Shown piece by piece: positions 1 through 5,950 of a stretch of 32,463 bases of DNA (within the stretch, counting starts at the first letter, position 1; each line of letters begins with the position of its first letter). The position numbers and the translations under genes were made by a program. Source of the stretch: Flavobacterium sp. (GTDB lineage: Bacteria > Bacteroidota > Bacteroidia > Flavobacteriales > Flavobacteriaceae); the NCBI RefSeq assembly GCF_027533505.1, contig NZ_JAPZUB010000015.1, forward strand, positions 1-32,463, given 5' to 3'. The notes under the pieces are model-generated. The model did no database searches, had not been told where the DNA came from, and saw only the letters and a program-made list of their open reading frames with translations.

Positions 1-151
1 AATCGTTAATCGTTAATCGTTAATCGTTAATCGTTAATCGTTAATCGTTAATCGTCAATCGTTAATCGTCAATCGTTAATCGTCAATCGTTAATCGTCAA
101 TCGTCAATCGTCAAACGTCAATCGTTAATCGTTAATCGTCAATCGTTAATC
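1..151. repeat. Heptamer tandem array (AATCGTT / AATCGTC)
   Basis: Twenty-one consecutive 7-bp units are visible, plus a partial one. The first seven are AATCGTT; later units alternate irregularly with AATCGTC, and one unit at 113-119 is AAACGTC. The period is exactly 7 with no spacers, so this is not a CRISPR array. The array begins at the window edge and may extend further. It has no long open frame and looks non-coding. Confidence 0.95.
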
Positions 152-179
152 AAAATCCCCTTTTACCACCTACGTTGTT

Positions 180-267
180 CGGGGTGCTACCGATGTGCTA
201 CCGATGTGCTACCGATGTGCTACCGATTATAACCTGTTTTTATCGAGAGCACATCGGAAGCACCCCG
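180..267. repeat. Short direct repeats within a hairpin-forming element
   Basis: Four head-to-tail copies of an 11-mer close to GTGCTACCGAT lie at about 184-227. The left end CGGGGTGCT (180-188) is the exact reverse complement of AGCACCCCG (259-267). CCGATGTGCT (190-199) is the reverse complement of AGCACATCGG (248-257). The element can therefore fold into a long interrupted hairpin. It lies between the heptamer array and the first gene. Function is unknown. Confidence 0.8.
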
Positions 268-384
268 AGAGCATATTGAGAGCATTATGATGAAATATTG
301 AAGAGAAATTCAATATTTTATTGTAATTTTAGTTTTCAAATTCGTATTAAACCCGATTACTCAACACCAAAAATTCGTAGCATT

Positions 385-1098
385 ATGGCTTATTTACGCG
401 AAAACCAACAACTCGAAGGCATGATCGGTCCGGTGTATGTGCGTACCCTCAATGGGAAAAAAATCGTACAGAGCAAACCTGTTTACAAGAAAAAAAAGGA
501 CAATCCCAAAAAAACGACCCTCGATTTTGGCACCGCCGTGACCCTAGTGAAACAACTGCGGGCACAATTGGATTCACTTTGGAGTCTCGGCGCCGATGCT
601 TATGCGCATCAACGACTTACAGGAGTAATCTATAAAATCATTACCGAGCAAAGCCTAATGCCGACGGGGGGATGGACTACTTCCGGTCAGGACAACCCAC
701 GCAATACCTGGGAACTCAATTCCGAATCGCCCTTGTCGCTCCAAGAAGCGGGCGGAATCACTTGGATGCCTACTCCCGAAAGAGCGATTAGTGCTACAGG
801 AACCGTAGCATTGGACGCTTTGTTAAAAAACGAAAATGCATCACATTCCTACACTCTTACCTTTTGGATTTTGGGACAACAAGCCAACGAATGGCAGTTG
901 CAAAACTTTTCGTTCCCAATTCAAAAAGGCATTCCAACACCCGTTGACTTTACGTCTGTACCCTTTCCAGTGGGCACACGCGTTTTCGTTTTTGCCCACC
1001 TTCTCCAAATACGCACCACCCCCCAAATACCGTATCCCATCGTCGTTAATGACAGAGTATGGAACCCCTGTTGTTTTCTTTTCACGACAGGAATGTAA
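385..1098 (+). CDS. Hypothetical protein, 237 aa
   Basis: An open frame runs upstream to a TTG at 298, but the ATG at 385 gives a more natural start (MAYLRENQQLEG). The N-terminal 40 residues contain a Gly-rich turn, an RTLNGKKIVQSKP segment and a lysine run. This resembles the start of small Bacteroidota proteins of the DUF6266 type, but I would not assign that family without a profile search. No signal peptide, membrane segment or catalytic motif is seen. The C-terminal 30 residues look less protein-like (VWNPCCFLFTTGM). Another frame stays open across 836-1195, so a late frameshift is possible. The gene stands alone between the hairpin repeat and a duplicated non-coding block. Confidence 0.6.
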   Translation: MAYLRENQQLEGMIGPVYVRTLNGKKIVQSKPVYKKKKDNPKKTTLDFGTAVTLVKQLRAQLDSLWSLGADAYAHQRLTGVIYKIITEQSLMPTGGWTTSGQDNPRNTWELNSESPLSLQEAGGITWMPTPERAISATGTVALDALLKNENASHSYTLTFWILGQQANEWQLQNFSFPIQKGIPTPVDFTSVPFPVGTRVFVFAHLLQIRTTPQIPYPIVVNDRVWNPCCFLFTTGM

Positions 1099-1150
1099 AG
1101 AAATACCGATGCGGATAAGTAGAAGCCTTGGTAGGGGAGAAAGAGTAAAA

Positions 1151-1395
1151 AAAGAGGCAAGAAGCAAGAGCAGCGACCTTTTTAGGCTATTTTGAATTAT
1201 AAATGGGCGTACTAACACGTCCTCTTTGAATAACGTCCAACGACTAATGTCTAACGTCTATTCTTGCCGATGAGAAGAAAGAGCAAAGAAGCAAGAGAAA
1301 AGACCTCTTTGAAGTTATTTTAAGTGTTGAATTATAAATGGGCGTGCTTACATGTCCTCCTTGACTAACGTCTAACGACTAATGTCTAACGACTA
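1151..1395. repeat. Tandem duplication of a ~115 bp non-coding block ending in heptamers
   Basis: Two diverged direct copies lie at about 1151-1260 and 1278-1395. Each has an A/G-rich part (variants of AAGAAGCAAGAG), then GAATTATAAATGGGCGT, then ACGTCCTC or ATGTCCTC, and ends in a short heptamer run (TAACGTC, TAACGAC, TAATGTC, TAACGAC). No gene is supported between 1099 and 1520. Positions 1396-1469 contain nothing else I can identify. The final heptamers share the 7-bp period of the arrays at 1-151 and 4196-4272 but have a different sequence. Confidence 0.8.
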
Positions 1396-1469
1396 CATAA
1401 TCAGAAATTAGTGTGTTCGAACAAACGCCGTTATTTTATATATGCGTGATATGATTTCGTTTTTTGGAG

Positions 1470-1498
1470 GGGTTGGGCAAGGGGTACGGCTGTTACTA
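1470..1498 (-). other. attC-like arm at the 3' end of the Fic module
   Basis: The segment reads GGGGTTGGGCAAGGGGTACG then GCTGTTACTA. It aligns with the arms after the PIN gene (2355-2382) and after the STM3941-like gene (3376-3404), sharing GGTTG, AAnGG, GGT and GTTA. Read on the gene strand, the core TAGTAAC (1492-1498) is the exact reverse complement of the core that opens this module (2194-2200). That matches the relation expected between the two ends of an integron cassette. No matching distal half is found further left, so the site is incomplete or degraded. Confidence 0.45.
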
Positions 1499-1520
1499 GT
1501 AGGCGTTTTTAAAAAGCAAA

Positions 1521-2078
1521 TTATTCATCATCATCTTCTTTCTTATACCCTTCATAATAATATGATTGTTCAATTCCTTTGAAGATGACTTCTCTATTTT
1601 CAATTTCATCGGTTAAGTTTTGTCCTAATAGAGTTCGTAGTTCTAAATCATTTATTGGACTTCTCTCCATAGCTTGTAAATAAAGTGTTTTATCTACAAA
1701 CTGCCAGTCAACTAATTTTTTTAGTCTTGACTTTAAAATCAAATCAAGCCAGATTCTCATGGTTCTACCATTTCCTTCCATAAAAGGATGCGCGATATTC
1801 ATTTCAACATATTTTGAGATTATTTCTTCAAAACTGTTTTCTGGCATTTGTTCAATCTTAATTAAAATTTCATTTAAATAGAGCGCATTTGCAAATCTAA
1901 ATCCGCCTTTAGATATATTCACAGTTCGAACTTTTCCAGCAAAATCATACAACCCATTAAATAGATAATGATGTATTTGTAATAAGCCTTTTGTCGTTCC
2001 GATTTCAATTTTTTGAATGTCATTAGAATCGAACAAGCGAAAGGCATTTTCTATACTTTTTCCATCAATATTTTTCAT
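1521..2078 (-). CDS. fic: Fic/DOC family protein (predicted AMP-transferase)
   Basis: The 185-aa protein carries a complete Fic signature, [12 protein letters not shown], at residues 97-108. This holds the catalytic His97, the acidic residue and the GNGR anion-binding loop. Fic enzymes usually move AMP from ATP onto hydroxyl side chains of target proteins. The N-terminal region contains the expected [20 protein letters not shown] helix and turn, and the tail ends [15 protein letters not shown] see no obvious inhibitory (S/T)xxxE(G/N) motif, and no neighbouring antitoxin gene within this module. It may therefore be a solo Fic protein or may be inhibited in trans. It lies in an integron-like module bounded by core-like heptamers at 1492-1498 and 2194-2200. 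The ATG at 2078 is the natural start. Confidence 0.88.
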   Translation of the reverse strand: MKNIDGKSIENAFRLFDSNDIQKIEIGTTKGLLQIHHYLFNGLYDFAGKVRTVNISKGGFRFANALYLNEILIKIEQMPENSFEEIISKYVEMNIAHPFMEGNGRTMRIWLDLILKSRLKKLVDWQFVDKTLYLQAMERSPINDLELRTLLGQNLTDEIENREVIFKGIEQSYYYEGYKKEDDDE

Positions 2079-2193
2079 TAGAAACTATCTATTATTCAAA
2101 TTCAAAAATACTCTAAATATTTGTCATTTGATTAAAATTGCGGTTCCTTTTTTAAATCAAAATGGCAGCGTTTATAAGGTGTCATACGCTTGC

Positions 2194-2382
2194 TAGTAAC
2201 GGCAGCCCGTGAAAAAACTGCACAGTCTTTCCCACAAATATAAGAAAACATAGGAAGAAGAGGAGTTGTTTTTATGTTTTTAAAAATACAGCATTCCCAC
2301 CGCTTTGGGAGTGAGGAGGCGGGGATTAGCACGGATTACAAATCCGCGCGATCAGGTTGTGCAACAGGTACTATGGTTAACC
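2194..2382 (-). repeat. attC-like element A (between PIN and Fic modules)
   Basis: This is one of three related intergenic elements. Its proximal end is TAGTAAC followed by GGCAGCCCGTGAAAAAACT, and its distal end is GGTTAACC at 2375-2382. In between are the conserved CACAG-CTTTCC, a GAGTTGTTTTTATG stretch, CATTCCCACCGCTTTGGGA and GAGGCGGGGATTA. A small palindrome (CGGATTACAAATCCG, 2333-2347) follows. The end arms resemble integron R'/R'' cores (GTTRRRY/RYYYAAC) with mismatches. The PIN stop codon TAA sits inside the distal core. Confidence 0.5.
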
Positions 2383-2808
2383 GTCGTTTTTCTCTTTCAT
2401 TTTTAGGAAGTTCAACGGAGTCATTACGGCAATTGAAGAGTTTCTGTAATCTTTTACATTTCGCGTGATAATCGCATCTAAGTCTTTTATGTTTAGCGCA
2501 GAAGAATATTGAAGAGAATCTTCATAATCAGAGAAATCATTTTTTAATGCCTGAACAATTTCTGTTTTATTTGTTCCAATGATTTCAGTCATTTCTATCA
2601 GTGTTTCTATAACTTCAATTGTTTTTTTATGTCCTAAAAATCTTCTAACTATATAGTAAATATTGTTAATACTAACAGCAGACAAAAAGAGTTTGACACT
2701 TCCTTGTTCATTGAGTTCAAAAAGCTCACTAGCAGGATTCGCATGTGGTTCTCTGTCGGTGAAAAAATCTAGTACAACATCGGAGTCTACAAAAAGTTTA
2801 TACTCCAT
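2377..2808 (-). CDS. PIN-domain toxin (predicted ribonuclease)
   Basis: The 143-aa protein begins MEYKLFVDSDVVLDFF, the usual first strand of a PIN domain with catalytic aspartates. Further acidic residues follow in the central DFSDYEDSLQYSSA segment and in the LDAIITRNVKDY segment near the C-terminus, matching the PIN_3 type layout. PIN toxins cleave RNA using a divalent metal held by these acids. The start overlaps the end of the upstream antitoxin-like gene by 11 bp, the usual toxin-antitoxin arrangement. Both genes form the middle module of the integron-like cluster. The stop codon lies inside the attC-like core at 2375-2382. Confidence 0.9.
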   Translation of the reverse strand: MEYKLFVDSDVVLDFFTDREPHANPASELFELNEQGSVKLFLSAVSINNIYYIVRRFLGHKKTIEVIETLIEMTEIIGTNKTEIVQALKNDFSDYEDSLQYSSALNIKDLDAIITRNVKDYRNSSIAVMTPLNFLKMKEKNDG

Positions 2809-3052
2809 ATTTTTTAGAAAGTTCTTCAGTTAAAATTTGTTTGTAGTCAAAATTATCATCAGTTTTGATAATTCCTCTTAACTTTCTAACTTTAGTAGAA
2901 AGTTGTTTTTCCTTGATTTTTGCTCGATTTACAGTAACAAACTTGAAATAGTTTTCCACCATTTCTGAAAGGCTTTGTCCTTTTTCTTTGGCGTATACTT
3001 TAGCAATTTCAATGACTTCTTTTTCGATTGTCAATGTTAATTTAGTATTCAT
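2798..3052 (-). CDS. Antitoxin, DUF6364 / ribbon-helix-helix-like
   Basis: The 84-aa protein begins MNTKLTLTIEKEVIEIAKVY, the strand and first helix of a ribbon-helix-helix fold. KGQSLSEMVENYF follows as the second helix. The tail contains KVRKLRGII and DDNFDYKQILTEEL, as in DUF6364 proteins that accompany PIN toxins in Bacteroidota. It probably binds DNA as a dimer through the N-terminus and neutralises the PIN protein through the C-terminal tail. It precedes and overlaps the toxin gene by 11 bp, so translation is probably coupled and the operon autoregulated. No clear operator was found in the 64 bases between its start and the attC-like element. Confidence 0.85.
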   Translation of the reverse strand: MNTKLTLTIEKEVIEIAKVYAKEKGQSLSEMVENYFKFVTVNRAKIKEKQLSTKVRKLRGIIKTDDNFDYKQILTEELSKKYGV

Positions 3053-3116
3053 TGCTTTTCTTTTTCAACAAAAATACGTATTTGTTTTTAATAATACAAC
3101 ACGTGTTTATAATGAC

Positions 3117-3404
3117 AGTTAACGTCATCCCGTGTAAAAACTTCACAGCCTTTCCAACAACTATAGGAAAACCAAGGAAGAATACTAGTAGTTGTTTTGT
3201 ATCTATAATAATGCAATATTCCCGACGCTTTGGGAACGCGGAGGCGGGGATTATCAGCCCTACAAATTTTAGAGTTTTGAACTACAACTAAAAAAACAAC
3301 CTCGCTTACCCCGTAGTTTCGGGAGCTTAAACGAGGTTGTTTTTTACGAATTATTTTGAAAAATTTTATTTTGAAAGGGTTGTATAAAGGTTACGGCTGT
3401 TAGC
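3117..3404 (-). repeat. attC-like element B (between STM3941-like and PIN modules)
   Basis: The proximal end is AGTTAAC followed by GTCATCCCGTGTAAAAACTT. The conserved body runs to about 3262 and contains an inverted pair AACAACTA (3166-3173) and TAGTTGTT (3188-3195). The distal arm at 3376-3404 reads GGGTTGTATAAAGGTTACGG then CTGTTAGCC. CAGCC next to the distal core can pair with the GGG(C/A)TG type arm next to the proximal cores in this family, as L''/L' sites do in attC. A bidirectional terminator hairpin is inserted in the element. At about 288 bp it is longer than typical attC sites. Confidence 0.5.
3291..3345. terminator. Bidirectional intrinsic terminator
   Basis: AAAAACAACCTCG (3292-3304) pairs perfectly with CGAGGTTGTTTTT (3332-3344), with a 27-base loop. 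An A-run precedes the stem and a T-run follows it, so it can work on both strands. It lies downstream of the minus-strand STM3941-like gene and upstream of the toxin-antitoxin operon. Confidence 0.85.
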
Positions 3405-3936
3405 CGTTGTATTTATATTTATTCAAATTTTCGTTTAGTGTTTTCATAAGTTCTACATGATTCATTTGCATTGAGTTTGCTGATAAATTAAAAGGCGAAC
3501 CAAAATTTTTCACATTAAATTTCATTAATTTTTTGCGTATACCATTTTCTTCTTTTTCAATCCAATAATCTGAATTGTTCACATCAATAATTACGAATTT
3601 TTGACTTTTTATTTTAAGTTCTGAAAATCCATTTATGTGTTCCCATTCAATAAATTCATTATGTGATTTTTTTGGATTAACATTAATTCCTTTTTTGTCG
3701 ATTATTAGAATTAGTTGGTTCGCTAAAAGCTGTCTAATTGAAACATATATTCCTAATCCGAAAAACAAAACTGATGCGATTCCGATTGTCTTTATGAAAA
3801 ATGGACTTCTTCCTCTGTAACCTGTATAGTTTTCAGCATTCATGAACATAAAAATTCCACCAACAACAAATAATAATGAAGCAATTAATAATAGCAAAGA
3901 TTTTTTCTTACTTGAATAAATTTCTACTCTTTCCAT
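3400..3936 (-). CDS. STM3941-like membrane protein
   Basis: The 178-aa protein starts MERVEIYSSKKKSLLLL and has two membrane helices near residues 13-31 and 47-68. A cytoplasmic-looking beta-rich domain follows: LILIIDKKGINVNPKKS, then EFIEWEHINGF and IIDVNNSDYWIEKE. This order of helices and PH-like strands matches proteins annotated as STM3941 family in Bacteroidota. The biochemical role is unknown. The gene is the first module of the integron-like cluster on the minus strand. Its stop codon TAA lies inside the core GGCTAAC (plus strand 3398-3404), as also happens at the PIN gene. Confidence 0.75.
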   Translation of the reverse strand: MERVEIYSSKKKSLLLLIASLLFVVGGIFMFMNAENYTGYRGRSPFFIKTIGIASVLFFGLGIYVSIRQLLANQLILIIDKKGINVNPKKSHNEFIEWEHINGFSELKIKSQKFVIIDVNNSDYWIEKEENGIRKKLMKFNVKNFGSPFNLSANSMQMNHVELMKTLNENLNKYKYNG

Positions 3937-3986
3937 GTACGATTTCTGTATATTTCCTTGTTTCGTAGTTGTTCCCTAAATATAAG

Positions 3987-4137
3987 GCCTAACGTCAGCC
4001 CGAGAAAAAACTTCACAGCCTTTCCAACAACTATAGGAAAACCTAGGAAGTATAGTAGTAGTTGTTTTGTTTCTTTAATCATGCCATATTCGCGAGGCTT
4101 CGGGACAAGGAATTTCACGCAATCAGCTACAATTATC
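3987..4137 (-). repeat. attC-like element C
   Basis: The proximal end is GCCTAAC (3987-3993), an exact RYYYAAC core; on the gene strand it reads GTTAGGC. GTCAGCCCGAGAAAAAACTT follows. The body matches element B closely: CACAGCCTTTCCAACAACTA, CCTAGGAAG and TAGTAGTTGTTTTG. The distal part decays near 4110-4137 into GGACAAGGAATTTCACGC, and no distal arm is recognised. This looks like the truncated right edge of the cassette cluster. Confidence 0.5.
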
Positions 4138-4195
4138 TTGTTTTGAAGACATGATTTCAGCCGACAATACCACTATTATTCCCAATATCAAAAAT

Positions 4196-4272
4196 CAACA
4201 ACCAACAACCAACAACCAACAACCGACAACCGACAACCAACAACCGACAACCAACAACCAAAACCGACAACT
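4196..4272. repeat. Heptamer tandem array (CAACAAC / CGACAAC)
   Basis: Nine contiguous 7-bp units with consensus CRACAAC run from 4196 to 4258. An imperfect unit and a final CCGACAAC follow. Only the second base varies systematically (A or G). This parallels the one-position variation (T or C) in the array at 1-151. It lies at the right edge of the accessory region, just past the 3' end of the NdpA-like gene. Confidence 0.92.
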
Positions 4273-4345
4273 AATCCCCCAATAGGGGCTAGGGGGCAAG
4301 CCGACTCCAATTCCCAGTCCATTCGGCATAGTACTAAAACGCGTG

Positions 4346-5404
4346 TTAACTTTTCTGCTCTTTGTTGAAATACACCAGGTAGTAATACATTTGACGTTCT
4401 TCATCCCAACCCTTTTCGACAAACTTTTCAGCACTGTCGGGATTGACAAAGTCCAACTTGATTTGTATGTTGGTGTCGAGGTTAATGACATTTTTAATCG
4501 AACGACGCGCATCCGATACGGCAGCGTTGGCAATCGGAAAAGAAGTGACGTCTTCAATGCTATATTTCTCACCACGATCGGCTTTGAAACTCTTAAATTC
4601 AGGAATCAAATCGGGGTTTTCAATCACTTCATTCAAAAACTTGGTCTCTTCAAACGTGTCGTTTTTGGCAAAGTGATTCACCGCACGGTTCATGAACAGC
4701 ACTTCTTCTTTTTTATCCTCGGCAGGGAATACTACTTCTTTGGCGAACTCTTGACAAAACTTCAAGTACTTCTTGGTCATGTAATTTTCATCCTGAAAAG
4801 CATCGACCGATAAAAAGTGCTCCAACCAATACCGCGCATCATACCGGTTGCTGTCGACGGTGAGAATTTTATAGCCTTCCTCTTTTTTGTAATTAAAAAT
4901 CAAACAACCTTTGTCCAATTTGTTGAGATTAATCCCTTCCTGAAGGATCATTTCCAAATTACTGCCGCGTTCTTCAAATTGTAGAAAATCGGTCCGTAGT
5001 TCGCTTTTAAACACCCCCAACGCATCAACAGTTTGGTTGTCGATGGAAATGTTGGTCAAATAGGTCACAAACACTTCTCCGTTTTTGATGTGAGGATGAT
5101 TGGATTGCTCAAAAAGGTGGCGCGTGATTTTTTTAGATACGTCATGCACACTGCCCGGGTTGGTAAATACCTCGGTGGCTAAATTGAACATCTCGTTGTA
5201 TTCCAAGTCCACATCATGGGCAAACTGGAAATAGTTCTCTTCTTTTTCCCGAAAAGAGCGAAAAAAGAACTCTTTGAGCAAGGGCACAATTTCGTCGGTC
5301 AAACTGTAGGTCGTCTCCGATAAGAATACATTTTCATTGCGACTTTTGTTGCCCACCCGGTGAATGGATAACGAGTCGATATGGGTGTTAAATAAGTTGA
5401 GCAT
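4346..5404 (-). CDS. Nucleoid-associated protein, NdpA/YejK-like
   Basis: The 352-aa product fits the length of the NA37 (NdpA/YejK) family. The N-terminus LNLFNTHIDSLSIHRVGNKS and the following QFAHDVDLEYNEMFNLATEVF are typical of Bacteroidota members. Central segments ISIDNQTVDALGVFKSE and LDKGCLIFNYKKEEGYKILT also fit. NdpA-like proteins bind DNA and are found with the nucleoid; the exact role is unclear. The ATG at 5404 is the natural start. No signal peptide or membrane helix is seen. The gene sits between the accessory region and the octamer-flanked four-helix-bundle gene. About 60 bases separate it from the latter, mostly octamer array. Confidence 0.88.
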   Translation of the reverse strand: MLNLFNTHIDSLSIHRVGNKSRNENVFLSETTYSLTDEIVPLLKEFFFRSFREKEENYFQFAHDVDLEYNEMFNLATEVFTNPGSVHDVSKKITRHLFEQSNHPHIKNGEVFVTYLTNISIDNQTVDALGVFKSELRTDFLQFEERGSNLEMILQEGINLNKLDKGCLIFNYKKEEGYKILTVDSNRYDARYWLEHFLSVDAFQDENYMTKKYLKFCQEFAKEVVFPAEDKKEEVLFMNRAVNHFAKNDTFEETKFLNEVIENPDLIPEFKSFKADRGEKYSIEDVTSFPIANAAVSDARRSIKNVINLDTNIQIKLDFVNPDSAEKFVEKGWDEERQMYYYLVYFNKEQKS

Positions 5405-5413
5405 AGTTATTCG

Positions 5414-5453
5414 CTTCTGAGATGCTGAGCCACTAGGCTACTGAGTCTGGTGA
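5414..5453. repeat. Octamer array, left flank of the four-helix-bundle gene
   Basis: Five consecutive 8-bp units are seen: CTTCTGAG, ATGCTGAG, CCACTAGG, CTACTGAG and TCTGGTGA. The pattern is three variable bases plus near-constant CTGAG, decaying at the end. It lies 3' of the minus-strand gene at 5467-5820. The same unit occurs in opposite orientation at 5911-5950. Confidence 0.75.
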
Positions 5454-5466
5454 TCACAGCATTAAA

Positions 5467-5820
5467 TTACACATTTATTTTTTTGATGAACGATACCAAC
5501 ATAACTTCAATTTCTGTACTGAAATTCCACAGTCGTTGGAACTGTTCTTGATTGATATAGTCTATATTTTTAGCAATTTCGAGTTGGGTTTGGAATTCGA
5601 AAAGCGAACCGAGGGCAATTCGTAAAAAATGAATAAAATCTTTATTACTATTTCGAGCTTTGCCTTCAGCAATGTTACACGGAATGGATAGTGCTGACCT
5701 TCGCATTTGATCGGTTAAGCAATACAGCTCCGCTTTTGGAAATTGAAGGGTAATTTCATACGTTGTTGTCACTAAATTCATGGCTTTTTGCCAAATAATT
5801 AAATTTCGATACGTATTCAT
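5467..5820 (-). CDS. Four-helix-bundle protein (S23 / 23S rRNA IVP family, Avd-like)
   Basis: The 117-aa protein begins MNTYRNLIIWQKAMNLVTTT, the signature first helix of the family (NLxxWQKAM). FPKAELYCLTDQMRRSALSI, CNIAEGKARNSNKDFIHFLR and ALGSLFEFQTQLEIAK follow as the next helices. These small basic proteins are encoded in 23S rRNA intervening sequences of some bacteria but are common as solo genes in Bacteroidota. The Avd protein of diversity-generating retroelements has the same fold. The frame is open up to a TTG at 5838, but the ATG at 5820 fits the family start. No reverse transcriptase or rRNA gene is nearby. Octamer arrays in inverted orientation bracket the gene. Confidence 0.92.
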   Translation of the reverse strand: MNTYRNLIIWQKAMNLVTTTYEITLQFPKAELYCLTDQMRRSALSIPCNIAEGKARNSNKDFIHFLRIALGSLFEFQTQLEIAKNIDYINQEQFQRLWNFSTEIEVMLVSFIKKINV

Positions 5821-5910
5821 GGCTCCTATTTTTGCCAAGATACGACAACTTGATTTGAAATTTCCAGATGTAACTATTTGTAATCGGTTTTGTTTTTATT
5901 GGCAGTTGAA

Positions 5911-5950
5911 CAGCTCAGTTTCTCAGCAACTTAGCAGCTCAGTAGCCTAA
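5911..5950. repeat. Octamer array, right flank of the four-helix-bundle gene
   Basis: Five consecutive 8-bp units are seen: CAGCTCAG, TTTCTCAG, CAACTTAG, CAGCTCAG and TAGCCTAA. Read on the minus strand, the pattern is CT(G/A)AG plus three variable bases. It is therefore the inverted counterpart of 5414-5453, and both share TAGGCTACTGAG. The last unit overlaps the TAG stop codon of the gene at 5947-6489. Confidence 0.78.

Noticed and set aside
1..151. CRISPR-like array at the window start
   Set aside because: Units are 7 bp, contiguous and without spacers; no cas gene is nearby.
2274..2468. 64-aa plus-strand frame containing TDYKSARSG
   Set aside because: The peptide comes from the palindrome CGGATTACAAATCCG, a common source of false peptides in Bacteroidota; it overlaps the PIN gene.
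3924..4146. Short open frames on both strands inside attC-like element C
   Set aside because: They coincide with the repeat, and similar peptides arise in element B (3052-3291); they follow the repeat, not a gene.
4195..4575. Open frame of 126 aa on the minus strand through the CRACAAC array
   Set aside because: It lies antiparallel or out of frame to the NdpA-like gene and through a heptamer array, whose period creates a false repetitive peptide (LLVVGCW).
5467..5820. Diversity-generating retroelement around the Avd-like gene
   Set aside because: No reverse transcriptase, template or variable repeat is found in the window; only the fold similarity remains.
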